A stretch of DNA of 64,000 bases, taken from positions 3,348,001-3,412,000 of the forward strand of contig NC_021172.1 of NCBI RefSeq assembly GCF_000230975.2. Reading direction: 5' to 3'. Made by a program: the position numbers and the translations under genes. The stretch is from Hyphomicrobium denitrificans 1NES1 (GTDB lineage Bacteria > Pseudomonadota > Alphaproteobacteria > Rhizobiales > Hyphomicrobiaceae). Under the pieces are notes generated by a model. That model ran no database searches. It was not told the origin of the DNA and saw nothing but the letters and a program-made list of their open reading frames with translations. This document shows positions 10,316-20,366 of this stretch, in pieces (position 1 is the first letter of the stretch; each line of letters opens with the position of its first letter).

Positions 10316-11515
10316 TCAGGCAACCTGCTTCAATTCATCGGTAATCTTCTTGGCCGCATCGGCCAAATCGTCGGCCGGGATGATCTTCAGGCCAGACTCC
10401 TTGAGGATTTTCTTGCCGAGATCGACGTTCGTGCCTTCGAGGCGCACGACGAGCGGCACCTTAATGTCCATTTCGCGAGCGGCCGCAATCACGCCTTCCG
10501 CGATAATGTCACAACGCATGATGCCGCCGAAGATGTTGACCAGGATGCCCTTCACGGCTGGGTCGGCGAGGATGATCTTGAAGGCTTCGCGCACTTTTTC
10601 CTTGGAAGCACCGCCTCCGACGTCGAGGAAGTTCGCTGGCTCTGCACCATAAAGCTTGATGATGTCCATCGTCGCCATCGCGAGGCCGGCGCCGTTGACG
10701 AGGCAGCCGATGTCGCCGTCGAGCTTGACGAATGCAAGATCGTGTTTCGAGGCTTCGACCTCTGTCGGGTCTTCCTCACTGAGATCGCGCAGCGCGACGA
10801 TCTCCGGGTGCCGGTAGAGCGCGTTCGAATCGAAGTTCATCTTGCCGTCGAGGCAAATGAGCTTTCCGTCCTTCGTGACAACTAGCGGATTGATCTCGAG
10901 CAGGCTCATATCCTTCTCGACGACCATCCGGTAAAGGTTTTGGACGAGATTGCTTGCTGCCTTCACCTGGTCGCCCTTGAGGCCCAACGCAAAGGCGACC
11001 TTGCGGCCATGAAACGGCTGATATCCGGTTGCCGGATCGATCGTCAGGGTGTGAATCTTCTCGGGCGTCTCATGGGCGACATCCTCGATGTTCATGCCGC
11101 CTGCCTGGCTGACAATGAATGCAACACGCGAAGATGCGCGATCGACAAGTGCCGAAAGATAAAGCTCGCGCTCGATCGCCGAGCCGTCCTCGATATAGAG
11201 ACGATTGACGATACGCCCCGCATTTCCGGTCTGAACGGTGATCAGCGTTTTACCGAGCATTTGTTCAGCGAAGGCCTTCACCTCGTCGATCGACTTCGCG
11301 AGTCGAACGCCACCCTTGTCGCCAGCGGACGATTCCAGAAACTTTCCCTTGCCGCGTCCACCAGCGTGAATCTGCGCTTTGACGACCCACACCGGCCCTG
11401 GCAGCTTTTTCGCCGCTTCGACCGCCTCGGCGACTGAGAAAGCGGCAAAGCCGTTCGGCGTCGGCACGCCATACTGGCGATAAAGCTCTTTAGCCTGGTA
11501 TTCGTGAATGTTCAT
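10316..11515 (-). CDS. sucC: Succinate-CoA ligase, ADP-forming, beta subunit
   Basis: The 399-residue beta subunit has an ATP-grasp domain and supplies the nucleotide site of succinyl-CoA synthetase. Family signatures are the start [34 protein letters not shown] for nucleotide binding, [25 protein letters not shown] for metal binding, and [16 protein letters not shown] with FLDVGGGA in the C-terminal domain. The length is the usual one. In the common alphaproteobacterial order it would directly follow mdh, but here a plus-strand oxygenase gene lies between them. Confidence 0.96.
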   Translation of the reverse strand: MNIHEYQAKELYRQYGVPTPNGFAAFSVAEAVEAAKKLPGPVWVVKAQIHAGGRGKGKFLESSAGDKGGVRLAKSIDEVKAFAEQMLGKTLITVQTGNAGRIVNRLYIEDGSAIERELYLSALVDRASSRVAFIVSQAGGMNIEDVAHETPEKIHTLTIDPATGYQPFHGRKVAFALGLKGDQVKAASNLVQNLYRMVVEKDMSLLEINPLVVTKDGKLICLDGKMNFDSNALYRHPEIVALRDLSEEDPTEVEASKHDLAFVKLDGDIGCLVNGAGLAMATMDIIKLYGAEPANFLDVGGGASKEKVREAFKIILADPAVKGILVNIFGGIMRCDIIAEGVIAAAREMDIKVPLVVRLEGTNVDLGKKILKESGLKIIPADDLADAAKKITDELKQVA

Positions 11516-11722
11516 GCCTGGGCTCCATTCCGCAGCGTATTTTGTGAATTTCTGTCAGCGCGCGTTTTCCCGCGCACGCCGTCATTACGCCCCAATTCGG
11601 AGCGGTAAAGATGCCGCGCGCGCTCAATTATCCGACCTCCAGGGCGGCGCCGTTTGAGGTGGGTTCCGGCACCACAGCAAATCAGGCTTGAATACTGGCT
11701 TGGTCTGAAACGGGGAATAGTC

Positions 11723-12367
11723 ATGTCTCAGCAATTTCAATGCATCAACATCGATGGCCTGAAGGCGGCACGAACTGGGCGCGATCCTTATAACTTTCTC
11801 GTCGGCAACAACTTCATTCAACCTTCGGCGGTCGAGTCGCTCAAGGCCGACTATCCGGATATCAAGGAGCCGGGCTTTTTTACGGAAACTGACGTCGGTG
11901 ACCGCTCTCATGGGGCATTTGCAAAATTGCTCGAAGACCTGAAGAGCCCGGAAGTGTCGAAGATCATCTCGGAAAAGCTCGATATCGACCTCGTCAACAA
12001 GCCGAAGATGATTACGATCCGCAAGATCTCGCAGGCCAAAGACGGCCGCATCCACACGGACGGCGAAGCGAAAATCGCAACGATGCTGACCTATCTTAAC
12101 GACAAGTGGGACGGTACGGGCGCGGGTTGCCTTCGCGTTCTGCGCAACGACAAGAACTTCGAGGACTATGTCGAGCAGATCAACCCGCTGACCGGAACGG
12201 TGTTCGCATTCCGCCGATCCGACAGCTCCTGGCACGGCCACACGCCTTTCGTCGGCGAGCGTCGCGTCGTGCAGATGACGTGGCTTCGCAGCGAAGCGGA
12301 TGTCGCACGCAAGGAAAAACGAGGCGCGCTGTCCCATAGTCTGAAAAAGATCTTCCATTTCGGCTGA
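11723..12367 (+). CDS. 2-oxoglutarate/Fe(II)-dependent oxygenase family protein
   Basis: The 214-residue product looks like a member of the prolyl 4-hydroxylase-like 2OG-Fe(II) superfamily. An iron-binding HxD appears as IHTDGE near residue 113, the distal histidine lies in SSWHGHTPFVGERRVVQMTWL, and the arginine that would bind 2-oxoglutarate follows it. Such enzymes couple substrate hydroxylation to conversion of 2-oxoglutarate into succinate. The substrate is unknown. The ATG at 11723 is preferred over an open upstream extension because the protein similarity begins there. It is transcribed against the flanking sucC and mdh genes and ends 68 bases from the mdh stop. Confidence 0.75.
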   Translation: MSQQFQCINIDGLKAARTGRDPYNFLVGNNFIQPSAVESLKADYPDIKEPGFFTETDVGDRSHGAFAKLLEDLKSPEVSKIISEKLDIDLVNKPKMITIRKISQAKDGRIHTDGEAKIATMLTYLNDKWDGTGAGCLRVLRNDKNFEDYVEQINPLTGTVFAFRRSDSSWHGHTPFVGERRVVQMTWLRSEADVARKEKRGALSHSLKKIFHFG

Positions 12368-12400
12368 GTCGAGCGCCTGCGTGTCCGTATGACAATGCCT

Positions 12401-12435
12401 AGGGTGGGGAAGCGTGCGCTGCGCGCTTCCGCCCC

Positions 12436-12437
<2 letters not shown>
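12401..12437. terminator. Hairpin between convergent oxygenase and mdh genes
   Basis: GGAAGCGTGC at 12408-12417 pairs with GCGCGCTTCC at 12421-12430 (one G-U pair) over a 3-base loop, and flanking G-rich and C-rich bases extend the stem imperfectly. It sits in the 68-base gap between convergent stops and probably ends transcription in both directions. No long T-run is present. Confidence 0.5.
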
Positions 12438-13428
<991 letters not shown>

Positions 13429-13555
13429 TTAACCAGTTGCAGATGCGGGACGGATGTCACGCTCTTTCGCCTAATCAAATTCGTTGGCCGCTCAAAGGCA
13501 AGCCGCAACTTTGGTATGAAACCGATTGCGGCGAACAATCGACGATCACATGCCG

Positions 13556-14659
13556 TCAGTATCGGGCTCGACCGCCTGAATGACCGGCAAGATAGGCTTC
13601 AGAGCGCATTTCAGTCAGGCGTGAGGCCGTGCGCTGGAAGGCGTCCGATCCATTGCCATGGGGATAGAGGACCGTCGGTTCAGCGGCGGCCGAAGCAATG
13701 AGGCAGATGCGACCATCGTAGAGAGCGTCGACCAAATTGATGAAGCGGCGCGCCACGTCGCGGCGTTCGGGTGTCAAAATTGGAATGTCATCGATAATGA
13801 CCGTATGGAAGGCGTGAGCGATATGCAGATAATCGTTGGCGCCGAGCGGACGATTGCAAAGTTCGTCGAAACTGAACCGCGCGACGCCGACGGATGCGAG
13901 CGGCACGACAAGCTTTCGCCCCTTGACCTCAAGCGTCTGAGATTTTCCCGGATGCTTGCCAGTGAGGCGATCCCAGTGAGCATCGAGCGCGGCGCGTGCA
14001 GCGACATCGGAAGGATAAAAATAAAGTTGCGCGCCTGACAGCTTGTCGAGTCGGAAATCCTTCTGGGACCTCAGCTCGACCACATCCATGTGTGCGCGGA
14101 TGAGATCGATGAACGGCAGAAAGAGTTGCCGGTTGAGGCCGTTTTTATAAAGGTCCGATGGCTGCGCGTTCGATGTGGCAACCACCGTAACCCCGGCTGC
14201 AAAAAGGTTCTGAAACAACCTGCCGAGAATCATCGCATCCGCGATGTCGGAGACATGCATCTCATCGAAGCATAAAAGCCGCGCCTCGCGAGCAAGAGCG
14301 CTCGCAACATGTGGGATAGGATCGCCGGGCGTGTCTTTGCGCGCCGCGCCGATCCTTTCGTGGACGTCCGCCATGAATTCGTGGAAGTGAGCACGCCGCT
14401 TCGGCTCGAAGGGTGTTCCTTCGAAAAAGAGATCCATCAGCATTGTCTTGCCGCGACCGACGGCGCCCCAGACGTAAAGACCTTTCGGTGTTGCCGACGG
14501 CTTGCCCAGGAAGCGTGAAAAGAGACCCCGATTGCGGCGGTTCGTGACTAGTTCCGATTGCAGTGCATCAAGCCGCGCCGCGAGAGTGGCCTGCGCAGCG
14601 TCAGGTTCGATCTCATACTCCGTCAAACGTTGTCGATATCCGTCGATAATCGTGCCCAT
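13556..14659 (-). CDS. zapE: Cell division protein ZapE (AFG1-like ATPase)
   Basis: The 367-residue AFG1 family ATPase is a Z-ring associated factor in E. coli. The Walker A motif GAVGRGKT is at residues 65-72, Walker B is LLCFDEMHVSDIADAMILGRL, and the arginine-rich DVARRFINLVDALYDG segment near the end is typical. The ATG at 14659 has a G-rich stretch upstream. It follows mdh by 148 bases on the same strand, and zapE next to mdh is a frequent arrangement in alphaproteobacteria. The upstream 305-base gap is shared with the divergent GNAT gene. Confidence 0.92.
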   Translation of the reverse strand: MGTIIDGYRQRLTEYEIEPDAAQATLAARLDALQSELVTNRRNRGLFSRFLGKPSATPKGLYVWGAVGRGKTMLMDLFFEGTPFEPKRRAHFHEFMADVHERIGAARKDTPGDPIPHVASALAREARLLCFDEMHVSDIADAMILGRLFQNLFAAGVTVVATSNAQPSDLYKNGLNRQLFLPFIDLIRAHMDVVELRSQKDFRLDKLSGAQLYFYPSDVAARAALDAHWDRLTGKHPGKSQTLEVKGRKLVVPLASVGVARFSFDELCNRPLGANDYLHIAHAFHTVIIDDIPILTPERRDVARRFINLVDALYDGRICLIASAAAEPTVLYPHGNGSDAFQRTASRLTEMRSEAYLAGHSGGRARY

Positions 14660-14964
14660 GCGCCCCGCCCAAACTCCCAGCGTCTCGGTAGTCGGGATGG
14701 CGCTACGCGCGCAACTGCGAGAATCCGCGACGAATCTTTCCCGCTGCGCGACTGAATGTCACTCTCTGTGGAGGCCGAAGGGGGCCTGCGAGCCTGAGAC
14801 GCCCGTTGGCAGGGCTTTTCAAACAATCCGTCGGTGGAAGTTGCATTGCTGCATTGCAGCAGTAACTTATTGCTTCGCACAAATTAAGCAGCATTTTCTG
14901 TTAGGTTACGAGGGCTTGGCGGACCGGCGACGGTACATCAGGCCGGACTTCAAGAGGCTACGTT
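14660..14964. promoter_or_regulatory. Divergent zapE/GNAT intergenic region with a perfect inverted repeat
   Basis: The 305-base gap between divergent genes contains TGCTGCA (14847-14853) and TGCAGCA (14855-14861), a perfect 7-1-7 inverted repeat, followed by an AT-rich stretch (about 14861-14915) that could hold the GNAT promoter. I saw no clear sigma-70 hexamer pair. The dyad is a candidate operator. Confidence 0.35.
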
Positions 14965-15561
14965 ATGTTGGACGAAACTCACGTCGCGGGCGATGCACAT
15001 TTCGGGTTCATTCGGCGGCTCCTTGCGAGCGAAAGCTACCTGCTCAGAGATCACCTGCAGCGCCTCGACAGCGATGCGCGCCACCGGCGGTTCGGACACG
15101 ACGTCTCAAACGCATTCATCGCAAGCTATGCAGCGCACGCCAGCGACTTCGGAAACGTGACGTTCGGCTACTTCGTCGACGGGGATGTTCGCGGCGTCGC
15201 CGAACTGCGTCCCGGCACGTTGATGCGCCCGGAGAGCGCCGAGGTTGCATTCTCCGTCGAAAGACCTTTCGCCAATCGTGGTATCGCGACGCAATTGATG
15301 GGGCGCATCATACGAACGGCGCGCAATCGCGGGCTGAGCCACCTCACGCTCGTCTGCATGACTGACAATGCCAAGATGCAGGCAATCGCGCGCCACTACG
15401 GTGCGGACCTCAAGATCGAAGACGGATCAATCTTCGCCGACATCGTTCCCAACCGCGCCGATTACCGATCGCTGGTCGCTGACATGATCGATGAACCGAT
15501 GACCTATCTTTACGCCGCCCTCGATATGCAAACGCGCATCAGCGGATCAGGCGAAATCTGA
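14965..15561 (+). CDS. GNAT family N-acetyltransferase
   Basis: The 198-residue protein fits the Gcn5-related acetyltransferase fold: VRGVAELRPG forms the central strand, VERPFANRGIATQLMGRII is the acetyl-CoA pyrophosphate loop (here with R/G-x-G-I/A near residues 101-109), and LTLVCMTDNAKMQAIARHYGA is the usual asparagine-containing C-terminal part. The acceptor is unknown. The ATG at 14965 has AAGAGG upstream. It is the only gene in its local transcription unit before the small H1-like gene. Confidence 0.85.
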   Translation: MLDETHVAGDAHFGFIRRLLASESYLLRDHLQRLDSDARHRRFGHDVSNAFIASYAAHASDFGNVTFGYFVDGDVRGVAELRPGTLMRPESAEVAFSVERPFANRGIATQLMGRIIRTARNRGLSHLTLVCMTDNAKMQAIARHYGADLKIEDGSIFADIVPNRADYRSLVADMIDEPMTYLYAALDMQTRISGSGEI

Positions 15562-15640
15562 TCCATTCGCCAGCGTAATGGAAAGGTCTCGATGGAGAAT
15601 TGCGATTCGAAATTGGGAATCACAATCGGCGCAATTCGCT

Positions 15641-15808
15641 TTTCCAAATCTTTGGAAAGACCAAGAGGCCGGAAAAAATAAGAAAAATTGCGACATTTGC
15701 GCAACAATTCGCGTTAATAAACTCCTTTTCATGCGATATATCAAACTTCTCTGTCTACAAACTTCGCGAAGTTGCTCATGTTTGTTGAGTTCGAGCTGAT
15801 TCGAACTC
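15641..15808. promoter_or_regulatory. Three perfect dyads in the AT-rich leader of the H1-like gene
   Basis: The 266-base gap after the GNAT gene is visibly AT-rich and holds three perfect inverted repeats: TTTCCAAA-tc-TTTGGAAA (15641-15658), the 14-bp palindrome AACTTCGCGAAGTT (15760-15773), and GAGTTCGA/TCGAACTC with a 6-base loop (15787-15808). The last lies just ahead of the ribosome binding site GAGGGAGA at 15811. They may be operators or leader hairpins. Confidence 0.5.
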
Positions 15809-15827
15809 TAGAGGGAGACTAAATCCT

Positions 15828-15944
15828 ATGGCTAAAGCAGCTAAGAAAGCACCTGCGAAGAGAAAGAAGCCTGCCGCGAAGAAAGCCGCCAAGAAGACGG
15901 TGCGCAAGGCAGCGAAGAAGACGGCAAAGCGGAAAGCCGCCTAA
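15828..15944 (+). CDS. Histone H1-like lysine/alanine-rich small protein, 38 residues
   Basis: The ORF encodes 38 residues made almost only of Lys, Ala, Arg, Thr and Pro, beginning MAKAAKKAPAKRKKPAAKK, with AAKK repeats like eukaryotic H1 tails and bacterial H1-like proteins. It should be strongly basic, unfolded and DNA or RNA binding. The ATG at 15828 is preceded by GAGGGAGA at a good distance, and the frame closes with TAA at 15942. It is too short for most gene finders, so it may be missing from automatic annotation. The gene lies alone behind an AT-rich leader with three dyads and before a long imperfect inverted repeat. Confidence 0.75.
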   Translation: MAKAAKKAPAKRKKPAAKKAAKKTVRKAAKKTAKRKAA

Positions 15945-16002
15945 TTCGGTTTACGACTCCCGGGCTCCGGATTGGGCATTCGAACTTGGGAGCAAACCGA
16001 TT
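15943..16002 (+). terminator. Imperfect long inverted repeat after the H1-like gene
   Basis: AATTCGGTTT at 15943-15952 and CTCCC at 15957-15961 pair with GGGAG at 15988-15992 and AAACCGATT at 15994-16002, giving two stem blocks with small bulges around a 26-base loop. It starts at the stop codon. No T-run follows, so it could be a stabilising 3' structure rather than an intrinsic terminator. Confidence 0.4.
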
Positions 16003-16119
16003 AATGGGCGCTTCGGTGCCAATACGTTTCAAATGGTCGGCGACAGCGATTTGCGTCACCGGCCATTTCTCTTTTTGGGATCGCACTCGAATAAGAAATA
16101 GGAACGTTTCAGCGCTGTC

Positions 16120-16512
16120 CTATTCGGGCGAATGGGTCACGGCTTCAATGTTGTGGCCGTCCGGATCAAGAACAAAAGCGCCGTAATAGCTCTCATGATA
16201 GTGCGGCCTTAGGCCTGGCGGGCCATTGTCACGCCCACCTGCAGCGATCGCCGCTTCGTAAAAGGCGTGGACTTCCTGGCGATTGGCAGCGGCGAATGCC
16301 ACGTGCAAACGGCCTTTCAGCGCCGTTCCAGTACCAATCCAGAATTGCGGCCTCTGACGGCCGAAGCCCGCGTATCCGTCGGCACCATCCTCGGAGAAGC
16401 GGAATTCTTTCAGTAACGCGATGCCGAGCGGCGCCAGAGCCTGTCTATAGAATGCGACTGAGCGGGCATAATCTGCGATGGGAAAGCCGATATGATCGAG
16501 GATGTCCTGCAC
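16120..16512 (-). CDS. VOC (glyoxalase/bleomycin resistance) family protein
   Basis: The 130-residue protein has the vicinal oxygen chelate fold with its two repeats. The first begins LDHIGFPIADYARSVAFYRQALAPLG with a metal-ligand histidine, and the second ends YYGAFVLDPDGHNIEAV with the typical glutamate ligand. VOC proteins include glyoxalases, dioxygenases and resistance proteins, and the substrate here cannot be told. The ORF starts at ATG 16512, 43 bases downstream of the sdhB stop, and could be read from the sdh operon. Confidence 0.82.
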   Translation of the reverse strand: MQDILDHIGFPIADYARSVAFYRQALAPLGIALLKEFRFSEDGADGYAGFGRQRPQFWIGTGTALKGRLHVAFAAANRQEVHAFYEAAIAAGGRDNGPPGLRPHYHESYYGAFVLDPDGHNIEAVTHSPE

Positions 16513-16555
16513 GGCGTGACCCTTTGTGCGATCCGGCGCTCGGAAGATTCCAGCA

Positions 16556-17335
16556 TCAGACGCGGCGTTCGACCATCAGTTTTTTTAATTCTGCGATCGC
16601 CTTCGCCGGCGACAGGCCCTTCGGGCAGGCCTTGGCGCAGTTCATGATCGTATGACAGCGATAGAGGCGGAACGGATCTTCAAGGTTATCGAGCCGTTCG
16701 CCCGTTGCCTCGTCACGGCTGTCGATGACCCAGCGATAGGCCTGAAGCAGGATCGCCGGGCCAAGGTATCGATCGGAATTCCACCAATAGCTCGGGCATG
16801 ACGTCGAGCAGCATGCGCACAGAATGCATTCGTACAAGCCATCGAGCTTGCTGCGATCTTCGCGCGACTGCTTCCATTCCTTCGGTGGCGTCGGGGTATC
16901 GGTCTTGAGCCAGGGTTCGATCGACCGATGCTGCGCATAAAAGTTGGTCAAATCCGGAACGAGATCTTTCACGACCTCAAGGTGGGGTAACGGATAGATC
17001 TTCACGGGCCCCGCAATATCGTCGATGCCCTTGAGGCAGGCGAGCGTGTTGGTGCCGTCGATGTTCATCGCGCACGAGCCACAGATGCCCTCACGGCAGG
17101 AGCGCCGGAATGTCAGGGTCGGATCGATCTCGTTTTTGATCTTGATCAGCGCGTCGAGCACCATCGGCCCGCACTGATTTTTATCGATCTGATACGTATC
17201 GATGCGTGGATTATCGCTGTCGTCCGGGTTCCAGCGATAAATGCGGAACTCTTTCCAGTCGCCTTCGTGATTGGCCTGGTTCCAGGCTTTACCGCGAGTG
17301 ATCTTGGAATTCTTCGGAAGAGTGAGCTGAACCAT
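16556..17335 (-). CDS. sdhB: Succinate dehydrogenase iron-sulfur subunit
   Basis: The 259-residue subunit carries electrons from the flavin in SdhA to quinone. Three cluster motifs are visible: [16 protein letters not shown] followed by TLAC for the 2Fe-2S centre, [16 protein letters not shown] for 4Fe-4S, and [17 protein letters not shown] for 3Fe-4S. The start at ATG 17335 gives [12 protein letters not shown]. It is the last sdh gene but is separated from sdhA by an unrelated ORF and about 110 bases. Confidence 0.97.
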   Translation of the reverse strand: MVQLTLPKNSKITRGKAWNQANHEGDWKEFRIYRWNPDDSDNPRIDTYQIDKNQCGPMVLDALIKIKNEIDPTLTFRRSCREGICGSCAMNIDGTNTLACLKGIDDIAGPVKIYPLPHLEVVKDLVPDLTNFYAQHRSIEPWLKTDTPTPPKEWKQSREDRSKLDGLYECILCACCSTSCPSYWWNSDRYLGPAILLQAYRWVIDSRDEATGERLDNLEDPFRLYRCHTIMNCAKACPKGLSPAKAIAELKKLMVERRV

Positions 17336-17445
17336 GTGATTGCCGGGTGACCCCGCGTGCGAGAATAAAGACCGATAAGACAGAAGCCCCTATCGGGCCA
17401 CCCTGTCAACGGCAGCGCTGGTCGCGGGATGCCGTTCTTTGGTCC

Positions 17446-18075
17446 TTAGGCAGGCTTTTGATAGGTCTTGAGCTCACGCACCAGGGTTACCAGACGCTCT
17501 GCGACGTCCGCACCGGTATCGACGGCCACTCGTAACGTCACGCGCGACTGAAGCACGGTGTTGAGACGGTCCTGCTGCTCTCCGAATGCAAAGAAGATCT
17601 CCTCCGGTGCGTCGATGTCGCCGTCCTCGATCGCGGTCATCACGTCGAACGCATTCTGGGCGGCAAGCACCAGCATCGAAGCGATGTCGTTCATGAGTTG
17701 CAGGTAGAGCCGTTGAGCATCGGCGCGGATGCGCTGGCCGTGGACGCCGAACTTCAACGGAGCCGCGGCCTGCCCGCCTTCGCCGGCAAAGACGCGCGGA
17801 TGACGTTGGAAGCGCCGGAAGATTTCGGCGAGTCCCAAGCAGCACGTTTCGAGATCGCGCAGCGCCGCCGCTGTCTTGCGCTTCGTTCGGGCGCGCGTGG
17901 CGAGTTTTCCCTCTCCCGACCAATTGATGGCCGCGATCGAGGTTATCGCCCCGAGTGCCGCAAGCGCGGGCAGCACGGCCGCGAACGGATCGGGTGGCAT
18001 GCGCGTGTCGGCTTCGTCAGCCGGCTCTGATTGGGACTTGCTCAATGGATGCGGCACCTCCGGGCGCCACACCAT
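17446..18075 (-). CDS. Unknown protein with N-terminal membrane segment, inside the sdh operon
   Basis: I do not recognise this 209-residue protein. Near the N-terminus is a hydrophobic stretch (FAAVLPALAALGAITSIAAI, about residues 31-50), then basic residues (KLATRARTKRKT), and the rest is mostly helical and alanine/leucine-rich without obvious catalytic motifs. It should be anchored in the inner membrane with a cytoplasmic body. It lies between sdhA (55 bases) and sdhB (110 bases) on the same strand, so it is probably cotranscribed. The ATG at 18075 is the first start; a second ATG at 18000 (MPPDPFAAVL) begins right at the hydrophobic segment. Neither has a strong Shine-Dalgarno. Confidence 0.65.
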   Translation of the reverse strand: MVWRPEVPHPLSKSQSEPADEADTRMPPDPFAAVLPALAALGAITSIAAINWSGEGKLATRARTKRKTAAALRDLETCCLGLAEIFRRFQRHPRVFAGEGGQAAAPLKFGVHGQRIRADAQRLYLQLMNDIASMLVLAAQNAFDVMTAIEDGDIDAPEEIFFAFGEQQDRLNTVLQSRVTLRVAVDTGADVAERLVTLVRELKTYQKPA

Positions 18076-18130
18076 ATCGCGTCTTCATGCACGCACGCTA
18101 TTTCTACCCTTCGCACGCATAACGGACGTG

Positions 18131-19978
18131 TCAATAAACGCGCGCTTTCGGTTCGATGTACTTGACTTCATTGGTCATCGTCTTGGTGTGAACCGGCCGT
18201 TCGTCGAGCTTTACCAACTTCGTCCGATAATCCACCCACGCCAGCGTGTGTTTCATCCAATTGACATCGTCGCGCTTCGGATAGTCTTCACGCGCGTGCG
18301 CGCCACGGCTTTCCTTGCGGTTTTCGGCACCGACGACGGTGACGGAGGCCTGCGCGATCAGATTGTCGAATTCGAGCGTCTCGACGAGGTCCGAATTCCA
18401 GATCAACGATCGGTCGGTGACGGAAATATCTGCCGCATCGCGCCAGATGGCAGCGATTTTTTCAATGCCTTCCTTCAGCACCGGACCGTCGCGGAAGACG
18501 GCGCAGTTCGACTGCATGGTTTTCTGCATGCGCAGACGGAGCACCGCGGTCGGCGTGCCGCCCTTCGCGTAGCGGAACTTGTCGAGACGGTCGAGAATCT
18601 TGTCGTCAGTATCTTTCGGCAATTCCGACTGTGCCGCGGCGGATTCGATCGTCTCAGCGCAACGAAGACCCGCGGCGCGGCCAAAGACGACGAGATCGAT
18701 GAGGGAATTCGAACCGAGCCGGTTGGCGCCGTGCACCGAAACGCAGGCCGCCTCGCCGATTGCCATTAATCCGGGCACGACGTGATCGGGGTTGCCGTCT
18801 TTCTTGGTCAGAACCTCGCCGTGATAGTTCGTCGGGATGCCGCCCATGTTGTAGTGGACCGTCGGAAGGACGGGGATCGGCTGTCGACGCAGATCGACGC
18901 CTGCGAAGACCTTAGCGCTTTCCGTGATGCCCGGCAGACGCTCCGCCAAAATCTTCGGATCGAGGTGATCGAGGTGCAGGAAGATGTGATCGCCTTCCGG
19001 TCCGACGCCACGGCCTTCCCGAATTTCAACCGTCATCGAGCGCGAAACGACGTCACGCGAGGCCAGATCCTTGGCGTGGGGCGCATAACGCTCCATGAAG
19101 CGCTCGCCCTTGGAATTCGTCAGATAGCCGCCTTCGCCGCGAGCGCCTTCGGTGATGAGAACGCCGGCGCCGTAGATGCCGGTCGGATGGAACTGCACGA
19201 ATTCCATATCCTGCAGCGGCAAGCCCGCCCGAAGCACCATCGCGTTGCCGTCGCCCGTGCAGGTGTGGGCCGACGTGCACGAGAAGTACGTGCGGCCGTA
19301 GCCGCCCGTCGCGAGAATAGTTTTCTTCGCGCGAAAGCGGTGGATCGACCCGTCTTCGAGGTTCAGCGCCATGACGCCGCGACAGGCGCCGTCTCGGTCC
19401 ATGATGAGATCAAGCGCGAAATACTCGACAAAGAACTCCGCCGAATGGCGCAGCGACTGGCCATAAAGCGTGTGCAGCATCGCGTGGCCGGTGCGGTCGG
19501 CCGCGGCGCAGGTCCGCTGTGCGGGCGGGCCTTCGCCGAAATCGGTCGTCATGCCGCCGAAGGGCCGTTGATAGATCTTGCCGTCCTCGGTGCGTGAGAA
19601 CGGCACGCCGTAATGCTCAAGCTCGTACACGGCGGCCGGAGCATGGCGGCAAAGGTATTCGATCGCGTCCTGGTCTCCGAGCCAGTCGGAGCCCTTGACG
19701 GTATCGTACATGTGCCAGCGCCAGTCGTCGGGCCCCATGTTGCCAAGGGCTGCGGCGACACCGCCTTGGGCCGCGACGGTATGAGACCGCGTCGGAAAGA
19801 CTTTCGTGACGCATGCTGTCTTCAGACCGGCTTCGGCGCAGCCGAGCGTTGCGCGCAGACCGGCGCCGCCCGCACCGACGACGACGACATCATACTGATG
19901 ATCGACAATCGGATATGCTTTGCCAGTGACGGAGGACGCGGCCGTTGTCCCGTTGGCTTTGCCATTCGTTTTTGACAT
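18131..19978 (-). CDS. sdhA: Succinate dehydrogenase flavoprotein subunit
   Basis: The 615-residue flavoprotein oxidises succinate to fumarate. The FAD dinucleotide motif [16 protein letters not shown] lies at residues 31-46. The covalent FAD attachment histidine is in [13 protein letters not shown] (His66). The active site segments [13 protein letters not shown] and [15 protein letters not shown] follow, with [30 protein letters not shown] near the end of the capping and FAD domains. It starts 4 bases after the sdhD stop, inside sdhCDA. Confidence 0.97.
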   Translation of the reverse strand: MSKTNGKANGTTAASSVTGKAYPIVDHQYDVVVVGAGGAGLRATLGCAEAGLKTACVTKVFPTRSHTVAAQGGVAAALGNMGPDDWRWHMYDTVKGSDWLGDQDAIEYLCRHAPAAVYELEHYGVPFSRTEDGKIYQRPFGGMTTDFGEGPPAQRTCAAADRTGHAMLHTLYGQSLRHSAEFFVEYFALDLIMDRDGACRGVMALNLEDGSIHRFRAKKTILATGGYGRTYFSCTSAHTCTGDGNAMVLRAGLPLQDMEFVQFHPTGIYGAGVLITEGARGEGGYLTNSKGERFMERYAPHAKDLASRDVVSRSMTVEIREGRGVGPEGDHIFLHLDHLDPKILAERLPGITESAKVFAGVDLRRQPIPVLPTVHYNMGGIPTNYHGEVLTKKDGNPDHVVPGLMAIGEAACVSVHGANRLGSNSLIDLVVFGRAAGLRCAETIESAAAQSELPKDTDDKILDRLDKFRYAKGGTPTAVLRLRMQKTMQSNCAVFRDGPVLKEGIEKIAAIWRDAADISVTDRSLIWNSDLVETLEFDNLIAQASVTVVGAENRKESRGAHAREDYPKRDDVNWMKHTLAWVDYRTKLVKLDERPVHTKTMTNEVKYIEPKARVY

Positions 19979-19982
19979 CCGG

Positions 19983-20363
19983 CTAGGCTCCGAAGCTCAG
20001 CTTCAGCACGGAGAAGATGCTGACGAGCGCAATGAAAATCGCAAAAAATGTGTTGAGGATCAGCGCCACGACCTTCAACCCTTCGTCGTGGACGTAGTCT
20101 TCGATAATCGTCTGCATGCCGAGACGCATATGGATGGTGCCCGACAGGACCAAGCCAAGCAAGCCCAGCGCGATCAGTGGGTTGGCAAGCTCGCGTTTAA
20201 CCGTCGCGTAATCGGCGCCCGTCAGCGATACGACGAGCCAAACCAGAAATACGGCCAGAAAGGCGTTCGAGACGGCAGTAACGCGCTGCTTCCAGAAGTG
20301 ATCGGCACCTTCTTTCGCGGAGCCAAGATACCTTGCCGTTTTGAGAGGCGTTCGCATGGCCAT
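19983..20363 (-). CDS. sdhD: Succinate dehydrogenase membrane anchor subunit
   Basis: The 126-residue subunit has three predicted membrane helices (about residues 31-49, 59-79 and 97-121). [21 protein letters not shown] contains the residues that in this family bind heme b and quinone. Together with SdhC it anchors SdhAB in the inner membrane. It starts 3 bases after the sdhC stop and ends 4 bases before sdhA, so translation is probably coupled. Confidence 0.93.
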   Translation of the reverse strand: MAMRTPLKTARYLGSAKEGADHFWKQRVTAVSNAFLAVFLVWLVVSLTGADYATVKRELANPLIALGLLGLVLSGTIHMRLGMQTIIEDYVHDEGLKVVALILNTFFAIFIALVSIFSVLKLSFGA

Positions 20364-20366
20364 GAT

